A stretch of 64,000 nt of DNA from Fervidobacterium changbaicum (GTDB lineage: Bacteria; Thermotogota; Thermotogae; Thermotogales; Fervidobacteriaceae). Where the stretch lies: contig NZ_CP026721.1 of the NCBI RefSeq assembly GCF_004117075.1, forward strand, positions 1,116,001-1,180,000, given 5' to 3'. Below, one piece after another: positions 28,305 through 36,696 of the stretch (position 1 is its first letter; every line of letters starts with the position of its first letter). Made by a program: the position numbers and the translations under genes. The notes beneath the pieces were generated by a model. The model was given only the letters and a program-made list of their open reading frames with translations, made no database searches and was not told the origin of the DNA.

Positions 28305-30593
28305 TTATAGCTGAAATTCATTCTTGCCAGCTATCAATTTGCGTTTCTCACCTTTTATCCTTATTTCAAGCTCTGAAGGTGAAACGATAGTTATTCTGCC
28401 CTTTTCGATAGATACATTCAGTAGATTACCCCTGTAGTTTACGTTAAATGCGATACTCTTCCAATTTTCGGGCAACCAGGGTGAAAAGTTGAGAATCTTG
28501 TCGCTTCCGAGGGTCATTCCACCAAAGCCGTTGACAACACACTGCCATGCACCACCAGCACTTGCTGCGTGGAACCCGTTGTTCGTGTTTCCTTGGTTGT
28601 CTTCAAGGTCTACAAGAAGCGTTTTCATAAAGTATTTGTACGCGTTATGGGTGTCACCAACCTTAAGCCCCATGATGGAGTACATCGATGGACTTAGAGA
28701 TGATTTATGCATGGTTCTTTTCTCGTAGTATTCGTAGTTTATTTTCATTTCTTCTTCGTCGAATTCTTCGGGTAAAACCAGCATTAGCATGACAACATCG
28801 GGTTGTTTGATTAGCTTAGTTTCGTTCAGTTTCGTTAGATCAAGGCCCTTTGGCCATTTAGGTAGCCCGTTCTCATCCCACTCGGTTATTTCAACTTCTT
28901 CCAGTTGGAAGTAACCTTCGAACTGTTCTATCAGCTTTTCGCCTTCTTTTCTTGGAATGTAGATTTTCTCCGCCAATGACTTCCAGTTATGAACCTCTTC
29001 TTCGGTAAGGCCCAACAGAGTTTTTAACTTCTCAAATTTCAACGGTGATTTTTGTGAGAGCCATTCATAGTATTCCACAGCTTTCAACATGTTCCATTTT
29101 GCAAGGTAGTTCGTGTAAACGTTATTGTCGACATGTTCGTGGAATTCGTCTGGACCTATTACTTTACGTATCTCGTATCTATCTTTTTCTGAGTTGTACT
29201 CAAGTCTCGATGCCCAGAACCGTCCAGTTTCAAGCAGTAGCTCCACGCCGTAATCTATCATGAATTGGTCGTCTCCTGTGACGGAATGGTAGTGAACCAA
29301 GGCAACTGCAATATCAGCGTTTATATGAAATTCTTCATCACCGGTCCAGATCCTCACGGGATTCCCAAGATAGTCTTCTCCCCACTTGGGGGTAACTTCG
29401 AGTCCGTCGTCTGCTGACTCCCAAGGAAATTGAGCACCTTTATAGCCGTTCATCTGAGCATTCCTTCTTGCACCATCGAGTGTGTTGTATCTGTACAAAA
29501 GCAAGTTCTTCGCGTATTCTGGTAATGTGTACAGGAAAAATGGGAACATGAATATCTCCGTATCCCAGAATACGTGTCCTTTGTATCCCTCACCGTGTAT
29601 TCCCCTTGCTCCAATGCTCACTCTTGGGTCATCTGGAGCGCAGGCATAAAGGTGGAATAAGTTGAACCTTATCCCTGTCTGCGCAGTTTCATCACCGTCT
29701 ATAACTATATCCATCCTCTGCCAAATGTCGTTCATATGTCTTGTGTGCGCTTCCAGCTCTTTTTCCAAGCCTAAGACTATAAAGCTATCAAGCTCGCACG
29801 ATGTTTTGGCAACCACTTCGTCTTCTTTATCTTCGCTTTTCAGTCCGATATCTCTTGAGGTGTAAATAACACCGTATTTTTCTAAGATTACCGGCTCTCC
29901 TTCAGAAAGGAAAATCGTATAACTTTCCTGTGGATTTTGACCTATATTTCTGTATTTTCTGTACATAAGTACGTTCTCTCCGAATCGATTCTTACCAGTT
30001 AGAGATGTGGCTAAGGAGACGATGTGTCCTTTGTCGTACGTTTTAACAGACGCAAGTACACCTGGCTTAAGGTCGAAAATCTTTGTTACAAAGTAGTGCT
30101 GTATTTTGTTGAGCGGATCTAAATGACCATTGTACGTGGCTGTATCTATACAATTTTCTACAATGATTTTCCCAGAGAAGTTCACAGGGGTAATCGTGTA
30201 CTTGATCCCAAATCTGTGAATGTTTGCGCGACTTACAAATCTTTGAGATTCAACGCGAAGTACCTTCCCATTAACTTTGAACTCGTAGACCGAATTCAGC
30301 GTTCCGTTTTTCATGTCGAGCTTACGTTCATATTTCAAAAGCTCAGAGTAATCAAGTGAAATTTCTTCGTTGTCCAAGTAGATCTTAAAAACTAATGGAT
30401 CCGGCAGATTCACTAATTCAGTAACTTGTGCCAAGTGTTTGTCAAATACGCCAGCAACGTAAGTACCTTTCATTGTAACCTTTGAAAATTCTTCTCTACC
30501 ACGCAGACTCATGTAGCCGTTTGCTAATGTGAAGAGCGTTTCGTAAACGAGGTTTTTCTCAGCAGCGTACTTGTCTCTTACAACCGTCCACAC
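28305..30593 (-). CDS. Glycoside hydrolase family 65 disaccharide phosphorylase
   Basis: GH65 enzymes split alpha-linked glucose disaccharides with phosphate, giving beta-glucose 1-phosphate and glucose. The 762-residue protein has the N-terminal beta-sandwich ('NLVYETLFTLANGYMSLRGREEF') and the (alpha/alpha)6 barrel with 'GHVFWDTEIFMFPFFLYTLPE' and 'FPWESADDGLEVTP'. The general acid Glu sits in 'VIGPDEFHEHVDNN' (about residue 481), and 'HKSSLSPSMYSIMGL' is also present. The length fits kojibiose, trehalose or maltose phosphorylase; sequence alone does not decide which. I prefer GTG 30593 (GGAGGG 7 bp upstream) over TTG 30620, which overlaps pgmB. It is the last gene of the LacI operon. Confidence 0.9.
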   Translation of the reverse strand: MWTVVRDKYAAEKNLVYETLFTLANGYMSLRGREEFSKVTMKGTYVAGVFDKHLAQVTELVNLPDPLVFKIYLDNEEISLDYSELLKYERKLDMKNGTLNSVYEFKVNGKVLRVESQRFVSRANIHRFGIKYTITPVNFSGKIIVENCIDTATYNGHLDPLNKIQHYFVTKIFDLKPGVLASVKTYDKGHIVSLATSLTGKNRFGENVLMYRKYRNIGQNPQESYTIFLSEGEPVILEKYGVIYTSRDIGLKSEDKEDEVVAKTSCELDSFIVLGLEKELEAHTRHMNDIWQRMDIVIDGDETAQTGIRFNLFHLYACAPDDPRVSIGARGIHGEGYKGHVFWDTEIFMFPFFLYTLPEYAKNLLLYRYNTLDGARRNAQMNGYKGAQFPWESADDGLEVTPKWGEDYLGNPVRIWTGDEEFHINADIAVALVHYHSVTGDDQFMIDYGVELLLETGRFWASRLEYNSEKDRYEIRKVIGPDEFHEHVDNNVYTNYLAKWNMLKAVEYYEWLSQKSPLKFEKLKTLLGLTEEEVHNWKSLAEKIYIPRKEGEKLIEQFEGYFQLEEVEITEWDENGLPKWPKGLDLTKLNETKLIKQPDVVMLMLVLPEEFDEEEMKINYEYYEKRTMHKSSLSPSMYSIMGLKVGDTHNAYKYFMKTLLVDLEDNQGNTNNGFHAASAGGAWQCVVNGFGGMTLGSDKILNFSPWLPENWKSIAFNVNYRGNLLNVSIEKGRITIVSPSELEIRIKGEKRKLIAGKNEFQL

Positions 30594-30616
30594 AGTTCTT
30601 CCCTCCGTTTCTAATA

Positions 30617-31264
30617 TCAAAATTCTATCAATTCAATACCTTGACCAACGAACGACTGAATAACTTTGTCCGCACCTTTTAAAATTGAAGGATCTCCAAC
30701 ACCTATGACTTTCATTCCTGCGGCTTTTGCAGCCTCGATACCTGCAACCGCATCTTCAAAAACACAGCACTCTTCCGGCCTTACGTTCAGCTCTTGAGCA
30801 GCTTTTAAGAAGACTTCTGGGTCTGGCTTGGCTTTTGTTATCTTTGTTCCATCGATGATCGCATCAAATATGTCCTTGATGCCTATCCTGTTGAGAATCG
30901 TCATCGTGTTTTTGCTTGCTGAACCTATGGCTATCTTTATTCCATTCTCTTTCAACATCTTAAGAAAGTCTTCAACCCCAGGTAATATCTCATCTTTGGT
31001 CATTTGGCTGATGTATTCTACATACCATGTATTTTTCTTATCAGCGAGTTGTTCCTTAACACTTGCGTCGTCAATTTGAATGCCACCTACGGATAGAAGA
31101 ATTTCTAAAGATGCCATCCTACTAACGCCTTTCAGTCGCTCGTTATCCTTTTCTGTGAACTCAAAGCCAAGTTCTTTAGCCAGTCTTTTCCATGCCAAGT
31201 AGTGGTATTTGGCTGTATCGACAATAACACCATCAAGATCGAATATACAAGCCTTCGGTCTCAC
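30617..31264 (-). CDS. pgmB: Beta-phosphoglucomutase, HAD family
   Basis: A 215-residue HAD subfamily IA enzyme. It shows 'FDLDGVIVDTAKYHYLAWKRLA' (nucleophile Asp and acid/base Asp), the 'LKGVSRMASLEILL' cap motif typical of beta-phosphoglucomutase, 'IAIGSASKN' and 'CVFEDAVAGIEAAKAAGMKVIGVG'. It converts beta-glucose 1-phosphate to glucose 6-phosphate, exactly the product of the neighbouring GH65 phosphorylase, which makes the assignment secure. The GTG start at 31264 follows GGAGGGATTCTTA. It lies between the permease genes and the phosphorylase gene. Confidence 0.93.
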   Translation of the reverse strand: MRPKACIFDLDGVIVDTAKYHYLAWKRLAKELGFEFTEKDNERLKGVSRMASLEILLSVGGIQIDDASVKEQLADKKNTWYVEYISQMTKDEILPGVEDFLKMLKENGIKIAIGSASKNTMTILNRIGIKDIFDAIIDGTKITKAKPDPEVFLKAAQELNVRPEECCVFEDAVAGIEAAKAAGMKVIGVGDPSILKGADKVIQSFVGQGIELIEF

Positions 31265-31323
31265 TAAGAATCCCTCCTCGTAGCCTCTATACCTTCTTTA
31301 TATTTCTCTTTGCTTTTATTTTT

Positions 31324-32214
31324 TCATCCTTTCACTGCTACCGCTTTTCCAGTTTCAATGAAGTACCTCTGGAACGACAGAAAGATGATGAGCATTGGTA
31401 CTGTCATAAAGATCGACGCAGCCATCATATACTGCCAGTATGTGTAGTAAGAGGTCTTAAAGAAGTTGAGACCAAGTGTGAGCGTGTACATTTCTTTGTT
31501 GCTCAAAATGATAAGTGGCCACTGGAAGTCGTTCCAAGCTCCAAGAAATGTGTAAATAGCCAAAGCACTGACCGCTGGCAAGGCGTTCGGTAAGACAATC
31601 CTGAAATAGGTTCTAAGTATCCCTGAACCATCGATTCTTGCTGCTTCTTCAAGCTCTTTTGGAAAATTTAAGAAAAATTGCCTCATCAGGAACAAACCGA
31701 ACACGTTGGTAAGTTTCGGGAGGAACAATCCAGTGTACGTGTTCACAAGACCGTATCTGACAAGCAAATTGTACTGCGGAATCAATGTCACTTGACCGGG
31801 GACCATCATCGTAGCAAGAAACATAGTGAACCAAAAATTCTTCAGCGGGAAATTCAACCTCGCAAACGCATATCCACCGAGAGAATTTAGCAAGATGTTT
31901 CCAAGCGTCAAAAGACCAGCATAGATGATTGTGTTCAATAACCACCTTCTGTACAATGGAACAACTTCAAATATGAGTTTGTAATTTGCAAAAGTAAGTG
32001 GTGCACCAAAAGCTGAAGGCTTTGGAAAAAGCTTGATTTTTGGAGGCCAATCGAATATGTTCACGCCTTTTTCATTTCCCTGGGCATCAATGTAAGTTAT
32101 CGGCGTAAGTGAAATAAGAATTGCCCACGTAAACGGAAAAAGTGTAGCAATCGTGTAAGCTATTAATATTAAGTAAGAGATGATGACAGCGGTACTATTC
32201 CTTTTTTCAGTCAT
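31324..32214 (-). CDS. Sugar ABC transporter permease (MalG type)
   Basis: A 296-residue inner-membrane permease with six predicted helices. The ATPase-contacting EAA loop is visible ('EELEEAARIDGSGILRTYFRIVLPNALPAVSALAIYTF'). It belongs to the carbohydrate CUT1 family, second-permease type. It should form the channel with the next permease upstream and the binding protein. No ATPase gene is present in the operon, so a shared MsmK/MalK-like ATPase encoded elsewhere is expected. GGGTGGTGTTATC precedes the ATG. Confidence 0.92.
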   Translation of the reverse strand: MTEKRNSTAVIISYLILIAYTIATLFPFTWAILISLTPITYIDAQGNEKGVNIFDWPPKIKLFPKPSAFGAPLTFANYKLIFEVVPLYRRWLLNTIIYAGLLTLGNILLNSLGGYAFARLNFPLKNFWFTMFLATMMVPGQVTLIPQYNLLVRYGLVNTYTGLFLPKLTNVFGLFLMRQFFLNFPKELEEAARIDGSGILRTYFRIVLPNALPAVSALAIYTFLGAWNDFQWPLIILSNKEMYTLTLGLNFFKTSYYTYWQYMMAASIFMTVPMLIIFLSFQRYFIETGKAVAVKG

Positions 32215-32246
32215 GATAACACCACCCAGTTGCCTTTTTTTACTCT

Positions 32247-33416
32247 CTAATATTCTTCTTTGATAACTTTACGTTGAATGAGAGAAAGCGCCAATATTAC
32301 TGCAAATAGTACAACAGCGAGCGCTGAGGCGTAACCCATTTTTCCGTACTCGAACGCGTTCTTGTAGATATAGTAAGATATTGTTATGTTTCTCAAGTTC
32401 CTGATCAAGAAATAGATCTGGTCAAACACCTGCATACAACCGATCGTTCCCATTATAGAAACAAAAACTATCTGCGGCCTTAAAAGAGGGATAGTTATCT
32501 TCCAAAAAATCTGAGTGCCCGTGGCTCCATCGATTCGAGCTGCCTCGTAAATACTCGAGGGTATATCCTGAAGACCAGCTAAGAACGTGACCATGAAATA
32601 CCCTGCGGTTGACCAGATATTCATTGCCATGATTGCAAAGAGAGCTACTTTCGGTTCGTTGAGGTAATCTACAGGCTGAAACCCAAGCCGTCCAAAAAGT
32701 GCGAGTAAGATTTTGTTGAGTACGCCTGGTTTAGAATAAATCAGCCAAAATATCATCGAAAGCGCGGCTGAAGATGTAATAGCCGGTAAGAAAAAAACAG
32801 ATTTAAAGAAGTTAACTCCTCTTATCTTTGAATTAGCCGCAACCGCCAGTATTATTGCCAAAAGTGTTTGAATGGGGACAACAATTATTGAGTACAGTAG
32901 TGCGTTCCAGAAGGATGTGTAGAAATACATATCTTTAAACATCTCTTTGAAATTCTGAAGTCCAACAAAACGGGGAACGTATTTCGTGAACCGTTCTGAA
33001 TGGCCTTTCATATATTTCTTCATGAAATCAGATATCTTGATTTGCTTTGGTAATTTTCCTTCCTTAAAATCGTTCAGTAAATTCAGCGAGTCAAAATAAT
33101 CTTTTACAATCTTTTTTTCTTCTTCACTCAGCTTCACACCGACATCAAGCTCGACAAAAGTAACCGGGTCGAAGTATTCTTTGAGTTCATCCACCGTATA
33201 ATCTTTTGCCTCTTCTTTAAGCACACCGGTATGCAGTTCAAGTGCGTCGTAAGGGTCGAATGTGTATGTAAATTTTCTTGCTTCCAAGGGTTGATAGTCA
33301 GTTAAACTATAATAAAAGGCGGCTATTATTGGATAAATTGTGAAAATCAGTACGGTGAGTATAATTGGTGTTGCGAACAAATATCCCACGAGTGCTTCCT
33401 TTGTCCTATATTTCAT
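32247..33416 (-). CDS. Sugar ABC transporter permease (MalF type) with large loop insert
   Basis: A 389-residue CUT1 permease. TM1 occupies about residues 12-37. Between 'YYSLTDY' (41) and 'RFVGLQNFKEMF' (149) lies a hydrophilic insert of about 107 residues, where related permeases have about ten. This recalls the periplasmic P2 loop of E. coli MalF, but it lies after the first helix rather than the third. The remaining helices and the EAA loop ('SIYEAARIDGATGTQIFWKITIPLLRP') are standard. GGGGGTGCACTT precedes the ATG. It pairs with the permease at 31324. Confidence 0.92.
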   Translation of the reverse strand: MKYRTKEALVGYLFATPIILTVLIFTIYPIIAAFYYSLTDYQPLEARKFTYTFDPYDALELHTGVLKEEAKDYTVDELKEYFDPVTFVELDVGVKLSEEEKKIVKDYFDSLNLLNDFKEGKLPKQIKISDFMKKYMKGHSERFTKYVPRFVGLQNFKEMFKDMYFYTSFWNALLYSIIVVPIQTLLAIILAVAANSKIRGVNFFKSVFFLPAITSSAALSMIFWLIYSKPGVLNKILLALFGRLGFQPVDYLNEPKVALFAIMAMNIWSTAGYFMVTFLAGLQDIPSSIYEAARIDGATGTQIFWKITIPLLRPQIVFVSIMGTIGCMQVFDQIYFLIRNLRNITISYYIYKNAFEYGKMGYASALAVVLFAVILALSLIQRKVIKEEY

Positions 33417-33442
33417 AAGTGCACCCCCGAAATTTTAAATAA

Positions 33443-33465
33443 GCGGGAGGTGAGAGCCCCCCCGC
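33443..33465 (-). other. Intercistronic hairpin after the binding-protein gene
   Basis: A GC-rich hairpin (GCGGG...CCCGC with further G-C pairs) lies between the binding protein and permease genes, followed by TTATTT on the minus strand. It probably protects the upstream mRNA or partly attenuates, raising binding protein over permease. Confidence 0.6.
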
Positions 33466-33490
33466 AATGAATTATGTACGTTCCTTTAGT

Positions 33491-34711
33491 TTATCTTCCA
33501 ATCCATTTGTTATAGTTGGACTCTATAATCTTCACTGCTTCGTCAACTGTGAGTTTCTTGTAGAACAGGTCTTTAAGTAGTGAATTAATCTGGTCATTTG
33601 CAGTTGCGAACAAACCAGTTGGCGTTGGAACTCTCCAAGGTACACCGTATTCTGCACCTTTGTAAAATACTTTTTTAACAGGATCTGTATCCTTTGCTGC
33701 AATTGATTTTCTGGAAGCAAGAACACCGGCACCGTCAACGAATATCTGCTGGCCTTCCGTAACGAGGAATTTCAATACTTCCCATGCAGCATCTTTGTTC
33801 GGAGTTGCCCGGTTGATTGACCACGCGACTGTGTAGATCATCGTTGCCTTCTTTATTCCTTTTGGCATTTCAACAATTCCCATCTTCTTGAATGTATCTG
33901 GGAATGAGCCTTTCATAAATCCAATCGTCCATGGACCTTCCATAACAACCGCACACTTTTCCGTTGCTATTGCTTCGCCAAGCCAACCAGAACCAAGTGC
34001 TGAAGGCTCTTTTGCTACATTGTACTTTGTGACCAAGTCAATGTAGAACTGGATAGCTTTTTTGGAATTTGGCTCGCCAAGTGCTGTGGAAAGATCAGGC
34101 TTTACAAGTCTTCCACCGAAGCTTATAATAAATGGTATGACCCTGTTGAAATCTGGTGCCAGTGCTAACGGGGTCTCGTAACCAGCTGCTTTGAGCTGTT
34201 GGAGTTTTTTGAGGAAGGAGTCCCATGTCTCATCGTTGGTGAGATATGGGACTTTGTATTTATCGAAGATCTCCTTGTTAAACCAGACTGCGAGCGTAGA
34301 GAAGTCTTTTGCTATACCGTAAAGTCTGTTCTGATACTTGAAAGCATCAACGAGTGATGGGTAGAAGTCGTTAATATCGAAGTTGTCTCTTTTCACGTAC
34401 GTATCAAGTGGAAGGAGCACATTTGCTCGTGCAAGTTCTTCAAAGACGTAAACGTCGACGTAGAAAAGATCTGGTCCTGTACCGCCTGAGAGCCTTGTCA
34501 TCAAAACCTGTTTGTAATCACCGGCAATGGGTTCCCACACGACTTCGATGCCTTTTTGTTTACCGATCGTGCTGTTAAATGTGTCAACTGCCTTTTTAAT
34601 AGCACCTTCCTCAATGGGGTTACCCGGCCATCCTGAAATCGTGATCTTTGTTGCGGCGAAAAGCCCAACCGTCAAAAGTACCGCCAACACTACCGCTAGA
34701 ACCCTTCTCAT
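33491..34711 (-). CDS. Sugar ABC transporter substrate-binding protein
   Basis: A 406-residue family 1 solute-binding protein with a signal peptide over residues 1-19 (MRRVLAVVLAVLLTVGLFAA). The mature part starts 'TKITISGWPGNP' and shows 'LMTRLSGGTGPDLFYVDVYVFEELARANVLLPLDTYV' and 'AVVMEGPWTIGFMKGS', typical of maltose- or trehalose-type binding proteins. It captures sugar outside the membrane for the two downstream permeases; the operon suggests an alpha-linked glucose disaccharide. The start overlaps the LacI stop by 4 bp, with AAGGAGGTAGAGGTGT upstream. Confidence 0.93.
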   Translation of the reverse strand: MRRVLAVVLAVLLTVGLFAATKITISGWPGNPIEEGAIKKAVDTFNSTIGKQKGIEVVWEPIAGDYKQVLMTRLSGGTGPDLFYVDVYVFEELARANVLLPLDTYVKRDNFDINDFYPSLVDAFKYQNRLYGIAKDFSTLAVWFNKEIFDKYKVPYLTNDETWDSFLKKLQQLKAAGYETPLALAPDFNRVIPFIISFGGRLVKPDLSTALGEPNSKKAIQFYIDLVTKYNVAKEPSALGSGWLGEAIATEKCAVVMEGPWTIGFMKGSFPDTFKKMGIVEMPKGIKKATMIYTVAWSINRATPNKDAAWEVLKFLVTEGQQIFVDGAGVLASRKSIAAKDTDPVKKVFYKGAEYGVPWRVPTPTGLFATANDQINSLLKDLFYKKLTVDEAVKIIESNYNKWIGR

Positions 34712-35697
34712 ACACCTCTACCTCCTTTCGAAAAGTTGAGGAACTTTTTCGTTCCTCTGACGACCAACTGTGTATTGATTACCTCTGATTCCACTTGTTC
34801 ACCAGAAACCATTTCATGGACTTTCTGAGCAACCTTTTCTCCTACAAGATGAATGTTCTGATCAACGGTTGTGATATTTGCTATTTCTGACAGTAAAATA
34901 TTGTCGTAGCCGACTATAGGGATTTCCACACCGTTTCTTTCACACACCCTCAAAGCTGCGTAAGCTATGACATCCGATGTACAAAAAATTCCGTCGATCT
35001 TATCCAAGTACCGTTCGACAATTTTTTGGGCAATTTCTTGATCGTAATTTGCATACTCTTTGTAAAGAGTGCCTTTAAAACCTTCTAACCCGGAGACGAA
35101 ACCTCTTAAACGTTCCTTTTCAAACGGTAGTGAAGGATCACCACCTATGAAAAGAATATTTTCACACCCGAGTTCTTTGAGATGTTCTCCTGCTTGACGT
35201 CCACCTAAGTAGTTGTCAGTGTCAACGTACACAAAATTGTTTTTGTTGTTTCGTCCCACGCAAACGAAAGGCACGCCAAGTTCATTTAACAAGTCAACCC
35301 TTACATCATCGTCTTTTATGTCCATCAGTATGTATCCATCGACAAGTTTTGAAGAAACAATTTTCCTATAGTAGCCCACTATATCTCCTTTTGTAAAAAC
35401 ATCGATAATAAGCTTGAGTCCATTTGAGGAAAAGTACTTCACGGCACCTCGCAAAAATTTGGACACATAAGAATCCTCAAAAACGAGCTCGACACTACTC
35501 ATCACTGTAAGCGAATAAACACCCGTCTTTTTAGTTCTTAAAGACTTTGCAATTGCATGTGGCATGTATCCGTATTTCTGTGCTACTTGCAAGACCTTTT
35601 CTCTGGTCTCCGGTTTTACTTTCTCCGGCTCGTTGAAAACCCTTGAAACTGTTGCAACGGAAACCCCACACAGATTGGCAATCTCCTTCACAGTCAT
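34708..35697 (-). CDS. LacI family transcriptional regulator
   Basis: A 329-residue LacI-type repressor. The N-terminal HTH and hinge are clear ('MTVKEIANLCGVSVATVSRVFNEPEKVKPETREKVLQVAQKYGYMPHAIAKSLRTKKT'), followed by a periplasmic-binding-protein-like sensor domain with 'YILMDIKDDDVRV', 'GRQAGEHLKELGCENILFIGGDP' and 'PIVGYDN'. It heads the disaccharide operon and very likely represses it by binding the 39-bp palindrome upstream, with release by a sugar or sugar phosphate. I start at ATG 35697 (AAGGTGAGACAA upstream); GTG 35706 would add three residues. Confidence 0.95.
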   Translation of the reverse strand: MTVKEIANLCGVSVATVSRVFNEPEKVKPETREKVLQVAQKYGYMPHAIAKSLRTKKTGVYSLTVMSSVELVFEDSYVSKFLRGAVKYFSSNGLKLIIDVFTKGDIVGYYRKIVSSKLVDGYILMDIKDDDVRVDLLNELGVPFVCVGRNNKNNFVYVDTDNYLGGRQAGEHLKELGCENILFIGGDPSLPFEKERLRGFVSGLEGFKGTLYKEYANYDQEIAQKIVERYLDKIDGIFCTSDVIAYAALRVCERNGVEIPIVGYDNILLSEIANITTVDQNIHLVGEKVAQKVHEMVSGEQVESEVINTQLVVRGTKKFLNFSKGGRGV

Positions 35698-35749
35698 TTG
35701 TCTCACCTTCTTAAACTTACAATCGAATGTCTTAACATAAGTGTGTTTA

Positions 35750-35788
35750 TTGCAATGTAATCGATTACTGTAATCGATTACATTGCAA
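35750..35788. promoter_or_regulatory. Perfect 39-bp palindromic operator for the LacI regulator
   Basis: Two 19-base arms mirror each other exactly around a single T at 35769. Each arm contains the 12-bp palindrome GTAATCGATTAC (35757-35768 and 35770-35781). This is the size and symmetry of LacI-family operators, so the region is two operators one base apart. It lies about 50 bp upstream of lacI and probably covers the promoter. Confidence 0.9.
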
Positions 35789-35946
35789 ATTTAACATTTT
35801 TCAGTGCAAATACAAAACTCCGTTATATGGCAAAAACATCTGCAAATTTTCGGATTTGACATTATATTAATCGTTTTTTTGTGTTTCTAATTTTTTCGCT
35901 GTTTTTCGTAAAACAATTTTGAACAAGTTGGTGAATTGTTCATCGC

Positions 35947-35975
35947 TTCACCCTATAACTGATGTATGGTATAAT
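35947..35975 (+). promoter_or_regulatory. Promoter of the rightward GNAT-yqeH-dnaN gene run
   Basis: TTCACC (35947-35952), 17 bp, TATAAT (35970-35975) lies 70 bp upstream of the GNAT start. The -10 box is perfect; the -35 box is weak. Confidence 0.65.
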
Positions 35976-36045
35976 TTTGTTAGTAATGTAAATTTTTTCT
36001 CTTCTTTTGTACTTGTTTTTTCACTATCAGCTGAGGTGATTTATT

Positions 36046-36654
36046 TTGGAAGTTATAAGAAAAGCCGAAATTTCAGATGCTGATGTTATTGCAAGCTTAA
36101 TTCTTGAAACAGGACGCTCATTTTTGCCATTGCTTTTTGGTCCATATGTGAAGTTGATACTTGGTAGGTTAGTTAAAACTCCAGGGACCGTTTTTTCCTT
36201 GGACAACACTCATGTGCTTGAAATCGATGAAGGTAAGGTTGTCGGGATAATCGTTATGTTCGAAGGTAACACCGTTAGAAAACGAGCATTGAAGACCGGA
36301 TTCGCCCTCTTCCAGTTGATGGGATTCGAGCTTTTTAGAAGATTGCCGATGTTCAGATACGTTTGGATGCGTAATAAAATTAGACCTGATGAGTTTTATA
36401 TTTCGAATGTTGCCGTTGATAAAAACTACAGAGGTCGAGGCTACGGGCGAAAGTTGATGCTTTTTGCAGAAGAGGTGGCAAAACAAAAGAAATTCAAGAA
36501 GATATCTTTAGATGTTGAGAATACAAATGTTCAGGCAATAGAGCTCTACAAAAGACTTGGGTACGTAGGTACCAGAGTGAATAGGATAAACCTTAAGAAC
36601 GTTCGTTTTACATTCATTAGAATGGAAAAGCTTCTGGTAGAAACGGGAAGTTAA
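36046..36654 (+). CDS. GNAT family N-acetyltransferase
   Basis: A 202-residue acetyltransferase with the GNAT fold. The acetyl-CoA pyrophosphate loop is 'NVAVDKNYRGRGYGRKLM' (about 123-140), followed by 'KKISLDVENTNVQAIELYKRLGY'. The N-terminal half has 'VIRKAEISDADVIASLI' and a hydrophobic segment around 'FLPLLFGPYVKLILGRLV' that probably forms the acceptor site. The substrate is unknown. The start is TTG at 36046, preceded by GAGGTGATTTATT; no in-frame ATG gives a full GNAT domain. Confidence 0.87.
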   Translation: MEVIRKAEISDADVIASLILETGRSFLPLLFGPYVKLILGRLVKTPGTVFSLDNTHVLEIDEGKVVGIIVMFEGNTVRKRALKTGFALFQLMGFELFRRLPMFRYVWMRNKIRPDEFYISNVAVDKNYRGRGYGRKLMLFAEEVAKQKKFKKISLDVENTNVQAIELYKRLGYVGTRVNRINLKNVRFTFIRMEKLLVETGS

Positions 36655-36696
36655 GGACTCTTATCGTTTTAAAAACCTTTAAGGATGGTGAAATTG

